Below, in pieces: positions 1 through 11,262 of a DNA stretch of 64,000 nt. The notes beneath the pieces were generated by a model. That model searched no databases and was not told the DNA's origin. It saw only the letters and a list, made by a program, of their open reading frames with translations. This DNA is from Thermomucor indicae-seudaticae (Eukaryota > Mucoromycota > Mucoromycetes > Mucorales > Lichtheimiaceae), in the NCBI GenBank assembly GCA_000787465.1, contig JSYX01000087.1, positions 17,982 through 81,981 of the forward strand, given 5' to 3'. Positions within the stretch are counted from its first letter, which is position 1, and every line of letters begins with the position of its first letter. A program made the position numbers and the translations under genes.

Positions 1-1123
1 ACGTCTTTCGTGCTTGAGCATAATCATTGCACCTTAGAAAATACATTTATGACACCATATACAAGGATCCATCATCATCAACCAAGGTTCCATATCACCT
101 ACGGCCGACACATAAACTAACTGGGCTTTCTACCTGTTTCTTGCTGCATTTAACCAAATTTTCGTGTCGTACAAGACGCATGAAGTCGTTATTATGAGAA
201 GTCCAGAAAACCCATATGCGCCTTTGTTTGCTCAGCAGGGAACTATGTCACCCTCGAAAAAAGTGCAGTGTGAGCGCAAGATAACGATCACGTTTCAAAC
301 AAAACGGACACAGAGAAAAAGCGCTTACAAACGTTCGTTGTAATGATATTTTAGCTTTTCTTTGTCATCAGGGTGATCCTTAAGCGGCGAAGACACTGTA
401 TCCGTTGTACAAATGACCCAAACAAAAAGGCCAACTTTTCAGTTGCAGTCAAAAGAAAAATATCTGAGGTTTGCCACGACACCGTTTGAAAATCAACTGT
501 CACTATTAATCCAATCTGTTGGCACGGGGTACAGTACACAAAACTGTCCTTTTGTTCTCTTTACGCATCAACCTTATGCGCTGTTCAACATTATCCTCCA
601 AAAAGTTCCTCTTTTTTCCTAGCGCCTGGTAAACCTTTACTTTTTCCAACACGGTCATACTTGACAAATCAACTTGTTGGAGACGTGATTTGGCTAAAGA
701 TTTTTCGCGAAAGGGGCCAGTCTCCGAGTATAGAAACGTTGGATAAAATAAAGGACGATCTGTCAGGTTGTGTAACCTTAAAAGTCAACCCTTATTGCTG
801 TTATGCGGAAATACCGTTCAGTCTGTTCACCTTGTGATCTCCTGCGTGCATAATCAACACGACAAACTGGGAGTAAAGATAAGGAGCCAATTCGATCTGC
901 AAAAAAATTCAGTGAAAGAAAAAACCTTGTTACTGTGCAAGCGAGAAAAAGAATCAAAAAACTATAAATTGAACGCGAAAGCCCCCATTTTTTCTCTTTT
1001 TTCATATTATTTTGGTATCTTGTTTTTTTTTATTTTTTTAAAAATGTTCAAAGTTCGCTCGCCCCTTCTACTGTTCCCAGCTTGCCGTCGGCAGCGCAAT
1101 AAGACGATAGAGCGTTTGGGCTG
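1..1123. other. No gene recognised
   Basis: I see no coding region with splice signals or family resemblance on either strand. Base composition is AT-rich with homopolymer runs, including a long T tract near 1021-1040. The longest open stretch (768-1229) runs into the GC-rich foldback element and does not look like protein. Confidence 0.5.
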
Positions 1124-1343
1124 CTGGATATGGGGGCGTCAGGGCGTGTCTCGGGGTCCCGTCTTCCGGCCGGCACGTCCCCTCAGGGTTGCAGCCTCAG
1201 CTGCAATCCTGTGGGGAGGTGTCGGTTGAGGGGTCGTGGGCGGGGCGCTCATCCTCACGGATGGCGACGGCGACGTCGTCATGCGTGAGGCCGAGCTCTT
1301 CGTCCCAGGGCTCTGAGATGCGTCCTGGCGTCCTCATATCCAG
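1124..1343. mobile_element. GC-rich foldback / MITE-like element
   Basis: The ends are imperfect inverted repeats of about 35-45 bp. The left end begins CTGGATATGGGGGCGTCAGG. The complement of the right end begins CTGGATATGAGGACGCCAGG. Most mismatches are transitions. An internal hairpin lies near 1253-1290 (CCTCACGGATG against CATGCGTGAGG). The element is strongly GC-rich inside AT-rich surroundings. There is no ORF and I cannot fix a target-site duplication, so it is a non-autonomous element of unknown superfamily. Confidence 0.6.
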
Positions 1344-3121
1344 GCACGCCCTGTAAGTAGATACTTGCTGACCGTCAAAGAAAGCTATTCTACTAACATA
1401 ATAACCAAAAACTAGCCTTCCATTCCTTTGCTCGCACCCCTTTCCACTCGTTCTCTTCCGCCTTCTCCTCCTCTCCTTTTCCTCCGCTCTTTCCCCCCTC
1501 CTCCCTCATTTTCCGTCAGGGTAAGATTTTGAAAAAATTGGGTATCGTAAAGTTTATGACTAATTTTCACCCTTTAGCGTGGCTTAAGCTCGTTTGTTCA
1601 AACATCTTTGATTCACTACTAAGATTTGCATCGGCGGCGACGGGACAGGTATGCATCTTTCTAGTTTACGGATAGCAAAAGCCGATTGTGTTCTTACGCG
1701 TCTGCTATTAGCAAACCAATGAAATCTGGGCGTACAAAAGCGAACGCGAACTAAACACGGGGCCCATGTTACAACACGCCAAACAAGACCGTCACAAATT
1801 GTATTGTGGCATCCTTCCCGTCATCACACATTTGTATCCTATTCGCATTGCACAATATAGTCATTTGTACCATATGGCATCTCCCACCACTTAGTCCTGT
1901 ATATATATCTCATTCCATATCGTACATATTGCATATTCCAAGGTACCGTTCTATTTATATCATTTCTCGCCCTACATTCTACATGTATGCGTACTCCATC
2001 ATTCCTTCTTGTATATATCATTTATATTCCCGCATTGTACATACTGCATCTTCTTTCACTTCATCTTGTATATACCATCCTGCATCGCACTGTACTACTT
2101 TCTACCCCACCACATCAATCTGTATATACGTTCCTGCATCTTACCTGTACATATCACATATTGTATCACATCATTCTGTATATATCCTTTACTGCATCGA
2201 CTTGTAAATATGTATAACCTCAACTTGTATATATTCTCGCTTACTGTGCATAAAATCATTATTCTATAATCTACTAAACTTTAGTATTTGCCTTAACTAA
2301 AGACGCGTCGATTTTCACTTGAAATTACGTACAAAGTGTCATATAATTCATGCATTGTTTATTTTCGGAAAAGCACTGCCATAAGGAATCAACTCATACA
2401 TACATATTAAAACCGGGAAATACGTCCAATGGTCGCGGATCACAGTGGTACTCGATATAATGGTGCGCTCGGTATTTCGGTCGATTTCGCTCCCCACCAC
2501 GCTTACAATTTATTGCAAGGAAGGGTTCGACACAATGATTGCTATTCCGGTCCGCCGCGTTAGAATCATATTGAGCAGAATCTGTATGCCTTATGAAAGG
2601 AAAAGAGGCGAACTATGAGCATAACCCGTTCAAGATGTAATGTAAGTTTTTCTAACAGTGAATTTAACCATAAACTGAGTGTCAGCTCACAGAAGGAAGC
2701 GAACATGGCTCTAGGCAATGCATAATGCTCATTTCTTTATGCAAAGCTAGCTCATACTTGGAAGGTAATTGGTGAATGACACTACAGCAAGACTATGACT
2801 TAAATTAGCAGAATTTCAGTGTTGACCTTTTGAACTGCTTTTCTCGTATAAGGGACTCAAGGGTTACATATGTTTAACTTGCAAATGTGCAAACTGGCAA
2901 CAAACAGGGTACTGTTCAGTGGTGTATATATTGACGCTTCTACTGCGTTAGGGAAAGCCGCTACAAATTTGAGAAACATAATATCATACATATCATGGCG
3001 TTCATGGTACATGCCGGGGACCTCGTCCTCTTCCATGTACGTAAATCCTGTGGCCAAGCAGCTCTGATGCTTCTTTAATAGCCAACTCCGACACTACATT
3101 CGTCTAGATCTTTACAACGAA
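1344..3121. other. Intergenic, minisatellite-like tract, no secure gene
   Basis: From about 1806 to 2250 the plus strand is pyrimidine-rich with a recurring TCTTGTATATA / CTGCATC motif (see separate repeat entry). At about 2444 a CAGTGGTACTCGATATAA sequence resembles the ends of TA-flanked Tc1/pogo-like elements, but its partner near 2580 is too diverged to be sure. Positions 2857-3067 are open on both strands, and I cannot decide whether either is coding. Confidence 0.4.
2007..2240. repeat. Decayed tandem repeat, period about 50-58 nt
   Basis: A TCTTGTATATA-like motif recurs near 2007, 2065, 2120, 2177 and 2226, with CTGCATC-type blocks between copies. The copies are diverged. A similar TGTATA / CATCT-rich tract occurs near 60140-60310. 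It is best read as a low-complexity minisatellite; no function is implied. Confidence 0.5.
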
Positions 3122-3835
3122 ATGCTCAAATTCAAGAAGCACGATAACAAAGGTAGAAAGATGTGGACCGATAATCTCATTTCAATCAAGGTTTTAATTG
3201 AGTGGAACAGAGAAGGATTCCAACTCTCCGTCTTCCAGGCGAGACCGAGACCGAGACCCATCACCCTCACGTCATTCACGTAGAAGACGATCAAGATCTC
3301 GCTCACGCGAACGACGACGCAGCCGTTCCCCATCGCCCTCACGTCATTCACGTAGAAGACGATCAAGATCTCGCTCTCGCGAACGACAACGTAGCCGTTC
3401 GCCTGCCAAGCGAGATTCTCGATCGCCTGCCCCAGAAAAGGTAATAAGCCTTCCTCCCGTCTCTTTGTCGTTATACTTTTGGCTTATTCATCATCATCAT
3501 TGTCTACTTGTAGCCCAAGAAGAAACCAAAACCCACTCCGCAGTATAACCTTATTGAACTTGAGGTCAACGATCGACTTGGTAAAAAAGTCCGTGTAAAG
3601 TGTAGTCCAAACGATACCGTTGGTGATTTCAAGAAACTGGTGGCCGCACAAATTGGTACGGATCCTCATAAGATCGTGTTAAAGAAATGGTACAAGGAAT
3701 ACAAAGATCATATTACACTGGATGACTGTAAGTATATCCCTCAACTTGCATCAAAGTCTAAGTCCTGTTCTTAACATGCTTTCTTTTTTAGATGAACTAC
3801 ACAATGGCATGAACCTCGAACTGTACTATCGATAA
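3122..3835 (+). CDS. HUB1: HUB1/UBL5 ubiquitin-like splicing modifier with RS-rich N-terminal extension
   Basis: Best model: exons 3122-3152, 3211-3440, 3514-3727 and 3792-3835, about 172 aa. The last ~70 residues are the complete HUB1/UBL5 fold, starting [14 protein letters not shown] and ending in a di-tyrosine (LYYR) instead of a conjugation di-glycine. HUB1 binds spliceosomal proteins non-covalently and affects 5' splice-site choice. Family members are normally about 73 aa. Here an Arg/Ser-repeat region of roughly 80 residues precedes the domain, containing a 24-residue tandem duplication encoded by a 72-nt repeat. The first exon is the weak point: the RS frame is closed by TAA at 3195-3197, so I infer an upstream ATG at 3122 joined by a 58-nt intron. 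The UBL call is very secure; the N-terminus is moderately so. Confidence 0.85.
3261..3404 (+). repeat. 72-nt tandem duplication within the RS region of HUB1
   Basis: Two nearly identical copies start at 3261 and 3333, each holding the CTCACGTCATTCACGTAGAA block. They encode two copies of a 24-residue Ser/Arg unit ([18 protein letters not shown] followed by an RRSRSP-type end). The unit keeps the reading frame. Confidence 0.85.
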
Positions 3836-4099
3836 TTCCTTCCTTTGCTGCTATCACGGCTTGGAGTCAGAAATTAAAAAAAGACGCCAGGGACTTCTCT
3901 TGCTCTCCATGGCACCTGGAACTATGGCTACGGGCGGCATGAGAGAAAGGGAGATAATAAACAAACACTGTAAGAGACTGCATGGCGTGTTGAAAAGCCT
4001 CCCGAATTAAGCGAAGGCGTTTCTTCTCCTTTGCATTAAACACGCATAAAAAATCTTTTTTCCGTGTCTCTCTTTCTTTTACTTTTATTGTGTTTCGTA
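3836..4099. promoter_or_regulatory. Intergenic region between HUB1 and the IFRD gene
   Basis: This 264-bp gap holds the 3' end of HUB1 and the promoter and leader of the IFRD gene. It ends in a pyrimidine-rich stretch (about 4040-4090) directly before the ATG at 4100. No TATA box stands out. Confidence 0.4.
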
Positions 4100-5754
4100 A
4101 TGAGCTCCAAACGATCGTCTGCAAAGGGTCGTGGTAGTCGTGTATCTTCTGTTCCTGAAGAAGCAGACAACTCAGCTCCTTCTTGGGTAAACAATCTGAA
4201 TCAAGCGATCGACGACCTCAATGTCAATAGGACAAGGCAAGGAACCCTTCCAAAAGCTCTATTTTATGTTCCTAACAACTGCTTATAGTACACGAGAAGT
4301 GGCTTTGGCCACCATCATTACCACACTGACCAGACATCATGCTGCACTCGCACTTGAACCACGATGTGAAGAGGTCATTGTTCTTTTACAGCGTTCACTG
4401 GCCAAAGGCTCGAGCGCCAAAGAGTCCTACATGGCAGCCCAGGCTATTAGTCTTTATTTTATAAACCTGGGTGGCCAAGTAGATTTGGGTGACCAAGACG
4501 AACTTTATCAAAAAGCCAGTCGTGCGCTCAGGCTCACAGCCAAGGATACCGCAGACGTCCTCGTCAAGGCTCAGGTATAATAACTGTGGCCCTTGTGATA
4601 ATTTCATGCTGGCTGATTTATATCCAAGTGTTTGTACACATTGGCGCTCATCACGCTGATCGCTGCATCCGATATTGATGCACAGCTGACACGGGACTTT
4701 ATCTTTGACTTTTTGGAAACTCAAGGAGACGGTTTCAATACACATGACTTTTCGGGTCACGAAATGGACCGACTGCTGACTGCAGCACTTCGGGCATATG
4801 GTCTGTTGTTTGTTGCTTCGTTTGGTGATGGTCCTGTTCAGCCAGAAGCTGTATGGGATGAAATTGAAAAGTGAGTGGTAGAAAACATTAGAATATACTG
4901 TCAGATTACTGAAATATCTATTACACTGAAGGGTCATGCCAATGCATGAGCTATTTTTGGAGTCCAATGATAAAGACGTACGTGTGGCAGCCGGTGAGAA
5001 CATTGCCCTCATGTTTGAGACACTACGAACATCTCAGGTACCTTATCCGTGCACAACCTCTCCTTTTGTTTTAATAGTCTTAAACGGTCAATTAGTTGAA
5101 CGAAGGGGAGGATGACGATGATGATAACAGTTACAAATTTGAAGCTCCAGAATACTATAATATGGGCAGTCTGATCCACACACTTCGTGCCTTGTCAGTG
5201 GACAGCTCTCGTCGCCAGAGCAAAAGCAGTCGAGCCGAGCAAAAATCCGTGTTTCGCGATATCGTCAAGAGCGTTGAAGAAGGTTACTCGCCTAGTCAAG
5301 AAATCAAGATTGGTACCAGAACCCTCTTGTTTAAGGGCTGGTGTAAGTTATGGGACCTTAGTCTACTTCTGTACTCATCTAATTCGCCCTTCCTTCTCGT
5401 TTTTAGCCAAGATCTTGCTATTGGGAGCATTCAGACAGATCATTGGCCAAGGTCTAGATCACCATTTCAAGGTAACTGACTGCATGATAATTGACGAGTT
5501 TAGAGAAGAACATTCCTAACAAGCGCATATGATAGACAAATGACTTGCTGCGGCAAATCTTTCATTGGACATCGTCGTCTGCAGTAGGATCACCACTCGA
5601 TTCAGATGACTATTCAGAAGATAACAGCAGCTGCTCGACTTCGACACGAAGTAGCATGTCCAAGGCGGGAAAGCTGCATATTTACAACGAAACGAAAAAG
5701 ATTCGATCAAAGCGATTACGGGAAGCTAGAGGACGCAAGGATGTTGCATTCTAA
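4100..5754 (+). CDS. IFRD family (interferon-related developmental regulator) protein
   Basis: Seven-exon model: 4100-4236, 4289-4574, 4629-4870, 4932-5037, 5096-5342, 5407-5471 and 5536-5754, giving 433 aa in one frame. The order of conserved blocks matches IFRD1/IFRD2: an N-terminal STREVAL helix, armadillo-like helices, a VRVAAGENIALMFE block, the SVFRDIV...IKIGTRTL segment that opens the C-terminal domain, and a basic tail. In animals the family acts as transcriptional co-regulator and ribosome-associated factor; the fungal role is not established. Intron 1 must use a GC donor (AAG/GCAAGG at 4237) to keep phase, and the last intron has a perfect CTAAC branch site. There is an acidic run near residue 260. 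Confidence 0.9.
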
Positions 5755-5892
5755 ATACGACAGACAACCTCACATAAACCCAATACTTTGATACCTGTAT
5801 ATGCATACGTTTTGATAATTGTAGTAAAAAGGGAAATATGGTCTTTTGAATCAAATCATGAGTGTATTTACAACGAAAAGGGAAAAGAAGAG

Positions 5893-7717
5893 TTAGGCTG
5901 TTTTTACACATTGTTGTTCCATGGCGCAGAATGGACATTTAGGTGCGCCTTCTACATGGTTCTCGGATATCGGTGCTATGGAAGGTACATGTTGATGGCT
6001 TGGCTTTGGATGTGAAGCATACGACGATTGGTCATCAGACAGAGCATCAGGCTGTGAAGTAGCTTCTGGTTCTTTTTGCATTTGGTCTTCTTTCATGTGG
6101 ACCAGCATCTCAACGGGAATGCGCTGAGCATATTTGCCGTCGACCAGCACAAGCAACCTCTCAAAAAGCCTCTGCTGTAATGTACGCTCTGCTGTCATTA
6201 AGGCTCTGACAAAACTGTGGAGCGCGCTACGCCGTGGTCGCACCGCAATATCAACGTAACCGGCAGCAGGTAGCACACCTTGACGATGCAGGATCTTTAG
6301 TTTACCACGAGCAGAAAAGATCGAATAGCTACGCGCTTGTTGGGTATATTCATTCGTTATTCGTAGATACGATCCTTCAGGTCGTCCCTCCTGAATCGGC
6401 GCAAAATATTCAAGAACGAGCGGACACGGCGCCACATTGTATCCGGGATGATCATCATCGTCTTCTTCTTCGGCGGACTGCTCCTCCTCTTGTTGTTGGA
6501 GTTCTGCTTCAGCATCCGCAGCACTGTTCAGCCGGCGTAATCGAACAGACCCTGACACGACACTGCCGTTGGATGTTTCGTCTTGCCGTATAACGGGTAT
6601 CGATACGTAGCTATCTCGACGCGAAGATGCATCCCGGGGGCCGGATTGATATGATGAAAGCGACTTGCGCTTTGGTGACAAGGTGCGCGAGCGTCCTTTA
6701 TGGCTTGCCGCACGTCCGGTTCTTAACAATGATAATCGTTTGCTTAATATCGTCTCCAGATTTCGGAAATTTAATTGATGGCTGTGCGATAAGGAATCAG
6801 GCAATGCTTTCTAAACAACAAGGTCGGGCAGTCCACTTAGTATTAGGAAACACCTGCACAGTCTTTGTGATACTTACAAACTTTTCCGTTATTGGATCGT
6901 CCATTGTGTGTTGCGAACTTGACCTCTGCCGTTCTGATATAGCGAGACTACTCCCTTTTTCTTCGTAAATGGCGCCAGCCCTTACAGATTGATTGGATGA
7001 AGACGGTCGCTGCTGGGACGAGGATGCATTGCTAGATCGACGTTTTGAAAAGGACTTTTCGACGTCAATCAACCACAATATCACTCCTCGGAATTCGGTA
7101 TCCCTTACCTCTTCATTTGCGTTTTCCCAAAGATCATCAATAGAATCAAGAGGTAAAGACCGTGCAGCAAAATACTGTCCTGGAGACATCTTTCCGCTGG
7201 CACTTCCAGACGGGTTGTTGACAAGTGGAAGTCCACTGTATTTCTCATCCATAAGATCTCCTTCTTCTTTATTGAGCCAACTTGGGTCGTCATCGCTCTT
7301 GACCAGATCCAGGATATCACCTAGGATTTCACGATCGGAGTGCATGGATACGCCGTCAAGCGTACCGAACGGTGGCCGGGTTTCTGTGACAAACGGTACC
7401 GGTTCCAAGTGACCCAAAAAGGATCCGGCGCTGCCGTTATCCGAACCTTCTTCTTCTTGTTCTTTTGGCGCCGGAAGGTGACCCAAAGGTGATTCTGCTC
7501 GAGAAAGCTCAAATGACACATCGAACGTGTCTATCAAATAACGTTTGAAATCATCGTCCACGGATCGCTCGAGTTTCTCCAAGTCCTTGTACAGATTGGA
7601 CAACAATGCCCCAGACCGCGTCCGATGCGTTCGTATAGAACTGTCATTGTCGCCTGCCACGTGCGATGTTGAGCGACGCCGAGGTAGCCTTGATTTGCTA
7701 ACCTTGGACGACGGCAT
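5893..7717 (-). CDS. Uncharacterised Ser-rich protein with a possible MSP/ASH-like Ig fold
   Basis: Two exons (7717-6878 and 6810-5893) split by a 67-nt GTAAGT...TTTAG intron give 585 aa starting at a true ATG. The first half is Ser/Asp/Glu-rich and probably disordered. An acidic run (EEEQSAEEEDDDDHPG) precedes a compact region with the pattern LVLEYFAPI...YLRITNEYTQQARSYSIFS...LPAAGYVDIAVRP, which resembles the beta-strand rhythm of MSP/ASH immunoglobulin-like domains. A KCPFCAMEQQC motif near the C-terminus could bind metal. I do not recognise the family; the Ig-fold idea is inference. Transcription converges with the IFRD gene. Confidence 0.75.
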
Positions 7718-8039
7718 TTTGTTCTGAAGAAACCGGTCGGGGATGGAACACCGCAAGGTGTTTCACCTAGCCAGGTGCATAAGCATCACCGTCAACCTGA
7801 TTGATTCTTGTATTCAATATGTGAGAGAATGTGCCTCCGTTCTGTCAAGTAGCCAAGTAACTAGTAAGATCCAAGATGCACCAAATAAACTTAATGTGGG
7901 ACAGATCATACATACAGTGGGACCCCGCCTAATGCGACGGCTCGATTCCTAGCAATAGCCCCGGGGTTGCAATGGAGTGAGATGGCAGCAGTTTTCGTCT
8001 CTGACCTTATATCTATCAACTGTTCCACAGGCCCATTTT
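7718..8039. other. Intergenic; isolated transposon-like end near 7919
   Basis: TACAGTGGGACCCCGCCTAATGC at 7917-7939 has the form of a TA-flanked pogo/Tigger-type terminal repeat (CAGTGGRnCC), but I found no matching inverted end nearby. No gene is seen. Confidence 0.3.
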
Positions 8040-8216
8040 TTATTTGACCATAGGTGAAGAAACAGGCATGTCCAGATATCCTCGGACCTCATTTTCCATG
8101 AAGGCATTCATATAGTCAGGTGCTGCTAACCATTTCCTAAAATTATCTGCTATTGGCAATAATAGAATAACAATAAAAATCAAAGGAAAGACCATCCCGC
8201 CATGCAAAAGAGGCAT
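8040..8216 (-). CDS. Possible small membrane or secreted protein, 58 aa
   Basis: A true ATG at 8216 opens a 58-codon frame. It starts with a hydrophobic segment (MVFPLIFIVILLLPIA) and continues with a hydrophilic tail rich in Met, Glu and Pro. An AG-terminated splice-like sequence lies just upstream, so it could be the last exon of something longer. No family is recognised. It may equally be chance. Confidence 0.25.
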   Translation of the reverse strand: MPLLHGGMVFPLIFIVILLLPIADNFRKWLAAPDYMNAFMENEVRGYLDMPVSSPMVK

Positions 8217-8393
8217 TTGTCTCTTATTTAAATTAGTTCCGTTTACCTTTGTGTTTCCAATTCTCTGGAGATTAAAACAGGAGCAAGGTAGCCGGCTTGA
8301 TACACCCACTGGTGAGAATAACCATTGAAGAAACTAGGTTTGATACCAGCAGGAGATGACTTCGGAAGAAAGGCATAAAGTCAAAAACAAATC

Positions 8394-8620
8394 TTGCTTA
8401 CAGTTGTATTCGAAGGTTCTTCTGAGGTCCATCGTCTAATAAAGATCGGGATGCCCTTACAACTTATAACTCCCATATTTGGAAAACGGGCAGCCAAACA
8501 TCCTCTCTTTAATCATCGTTTTTCAGTATGTTTCGAGCGAATCAGCGCTTATCAGGTCTGCGGTCGTCAAATGAGCCATTCTAATATTTGTATGGTCTTC
8601 AAAGAAAGAAACAGATGACA
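8394..8620 (+). pseudogene. Fragment of the dispersed repeat gene also present at 24.4-25.4 kb
   Basis: Positions 8450-8519 match the complement of about 25374-25443 almost base for base over some 70 nt (GGGCAGCCAAACATCCTCTC is identical). The frame encodes KRAAKHPLFNHRF here and KWAAKHPLFNHRF there. Downstream the two copies diverge quickly. This looks like a short relic of a repetitive element on the opposite strand. Confidence 0.6.
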
Positions 8621-9029
8621 TATCAAACCCGAAAGTAAAAGCGCTCAGAGTGCTAAATGGGCACGCAGAACTGGCCCAGCACAGTGTGCCGGATATCGTA
8701 CCATTTGCACAACGCAGTCGTCACCTGTAACCTGGACTATATCAGCATTTACTAGCTCATCATTGACCATCCTCCGTAAGAAAATATGAAACTGCAACCT
8801 CCTATTCCCCTGATTGAAGCAAAAGTTAGGCTTACAGGTCCGTCTTAATATCGTTATTTCAACCTGTTAGACTTACCGTACATTCTGCAAACGGAATGTG
8901 AAACCAAATACTACGTAGCCAACAACAGCAGAGATTTTCGATGACAAGTGAGGGTCCAGTTTTGCCAAGAATCATGTGAAAAAGAGAAGTTGCATGAAAC
9001 TTATGACTGACGTTATTAGACAGTATAAA
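8621..9029. other. Intergenic, upstream of the small secreted-protein gene
   Basis: No coding signal is recognised. A CAGTATAAAATGG sequence at 9021-9033 carries a TATA-like box, but it overlaps the favoured start codon, so it may be coincidence. Confidence 0.3.
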
Positions 9030-9375
9030 ATGGACGGAAAACTAGTTTTTGTTCTTTTGCTTTCTTTCTCTTGCTTTCTGTTCTTTGGCTTAACGGCACT
9101 CTGCCTTTCGTCGCTTCATGAGGATGTACGTTGTATCTGCATGTCCGAGGCGGCAAACCTGTCTGGACATCTTGGTGTTGTCAAGACTTCAGGTCTCTCG
9201 AGTCTGCGTTCCTGTTGGGTGGGCGGCCCTCTTTATTACAGATAGGCGATTCATCGTACCTGGCGAGTGCCGCGTCACCGTCTCTGAGCGTTATTACATG
9301 GGCGCACTGGCCGCGTGGTGCGCGGGAACACCGGTAGCTACATTTTCCTTTACTATAGAGAACGCACGATATTGA
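9030..9375 (+). CDS. Small putative secreted protein, 92 aa, two exons
   Basis: Exon 9030-9125 encodes a signal-peptide-like start: MDGKLVFVLLLSFSCFLFFG. A GTACGT...CTTCAG intron (9126-9192) joins in phase 0 to exon 9193-9375, which ends in TGA. The mature part is compact and begins VSRVCVPVGWAALFITDRRF, with an RVTVSERYYMGALAAW block and three cysteines. The unspliced frames look much less like protein, which supports the intron. An upstream in-frame ATG would add about 12 residues before the hydrophobic core. No family is recognised. Confidence 0.5.
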
Positions 9376-10857
9376 CACAGGAAAATCCTGTTCTGACTCG
9401 GACCCCTACATCGCGGTGTCGTCAGTTTATGGAAATAAGCAAGTAGCAGAAGTTTCAGCTACAGCAAAAAGTATTTTTATTGCAAGATACAGTGATTGAA
9501 GCACATGTTTTAATTCTGTCATTTATCACTCAATCCATGATATCATGCAATAGAAAAGACACAATAACCGAACAGCCTTTTTTAAATCATATAATGACTA
9601 AATGAATACTAGCAACGAAGGGCACAACAACCTGCAGAAAGGCAAGCGAAAAAGCGACAATCGGAAACGTATGTTCAATTAAACGATGATATCTGCCAAA
9701 CTTTGGCCAACCTTTCAAAAAAGGTAGTCAAGGTAAGCACGATTCATCTTAAAACTTCCACTTACATTCGCATATGTTTTTTGTCTTTTTTTGAATAAAA
9801 TGTAGCAACAACAGCAAACAGAAGCTGGTCCTTCTGTTCAAAGGAAGGTGGATGATACCAGAATTTCAGAGGAAAACGAGGAATCATCAACATCAGGCAA
9901 ACCTACTTTGTAAATTGGTATACAACTATATAACTCATTCTTTCTTTTCGTTACGAATAAGTACAAAATACTATGCAAAAAATCAAACAATTGATCGATT
10001 CAACCTCTCTCCTTGCGGATGACGAGTAAGTAGAACGTTTATTTGTCTAATATTTATGAAGGGTTAGTTTAAAACTCATCTGTATTTTTATTAATAATGT
10101 ACCAGAGTCGGTGGCCTTGGAATCCTTGACACTTATATTCCCATGGTGAAATCACTTTTGAAAAATACTACAAGTAATGAAGAATATTATGATATAACGG
10201 AGAAATGTGCGGTACCTGACTGCTCCTTGTCTCGCACTCCTCAAGAATATATCAAATTGCGCTCCTTCCGCCAATTTTCTTCGGAAAACATTGCGTAGGG
10301 ATGTTCTTGACCAATTTGACACTGAATTCGACTTAGCCCTTCACTCTAATCTACGATTTGTGGAGGCGACAGTCATTATTAAGTCCATTTGCCTTCATGA
10401 TTATTATTACTGCTTTTTATTTCTTTCTGTTTTTTAATTTATAGCTCACCTTGTTTTATAGTTTGGATTTGATCCAAAGCCCCCGGAACCCTTTGTAATT
10501 CAAAAGTCTTGAAAGAACTGCCGCCGTCCATACAAGCATTCAGGTTATAAATGCTCTTTTCTTGGCCAATAATGATATCGTTGATCTTGCGTGGTAAGTA
10601 AAATGGTACTTGACCGTGTGTTTTTATTCCATAATTGCCCTTTTGCAATTTTTATAGGATTGAACGACAGTGCCAGGGAACTCAGGCAAGAAAATGGGAT
10701 GGAGTCGGGTTCTCAGTTAGAAATAGAAAGTTTGCACCAGTGTTGATCGAATTTTCAGGAGGCATTCACACTACGGCGAAAAAGAGCGGATTTTGCCAAA
10801 AACTCTGTACGACGTGAGGTGTGTATTGCTGGAAGTCCGTAATTTGTGGAACCTGTA

Positions 10858-10892
10858 GGGCGAATTTCTGAGCGATTTGGTGAAATCCGCCC
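10858..10892. repeat. Hairpin within a GC-rich insert
   Basis: GGGCGAATTTC (left arm) pairs with GAAATCCGCCC (right arm), with one mismatch and a 13-nt loop. A C/T-rich tract (CCTCCCTCCCTCCCAC) follows. It interrupts the decayed coiled-coil gene between two exon-like blocks. Confidence 0.5.
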
Positions 10893-11181
10893 TCCTGCCC
10901 TCCCTCCCTCCCACTCGCTCTCTAGCCCGCCCAATTTTCGCTGTGGTGTCAGGCAAACAGTGGAAAAGGAAAAGGCAGAAGGGATTGTACAAAAATATAC
11001 AGTAGCATGATCAAAGTGAACAAATTCATTGAAGCTGCACTTAAACTGAATCAACTCCGTCAGTATATTGTGTACAGTTTTCAGGTAATGTAGTCTATAA
11101 TATAACGCACAAGGATTTTTCTGAAGTAACGAATTGTTATTAGATATGCACCTGTACTTTGAATCTATGTGTCCCCTCGAT

Positions 11182-11262
11182 AGGGTTCCGCTCAGGACGC
11201 TTAGTACTCAGGACGGCACGGGACGGGTCTCAGGAATGTCCCTTCCTGAGTGGGAACCCTAC
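11182..11262. repeat. Inverted-repeat (hairpin) element
   Basis: TAGGGTTCCGCTCAGGA at the left is matched by TCCTGAGTGGGAACCCTA at the right as an inverted copy with one indel. The CTCAGGA motif occurs three times inside. The arms are about 17 bp and the element about 80 bp. It lies between the last exon-like blocks of the decayed coiled-coil gene. Confidence 0.65.

Noticed and set aside
2440..2585. Possible third TA-type MITE starting CAGTGGTACTCGATATAA
   Set aside because: The opposite end is too diverged to call an inverted repeat, and no target-site TA pair could be fixed.
2857..3067. Short frames open on both strands
   Set aside because: Both look moderately protein-like; no splice, promoter or family evidence favours either.
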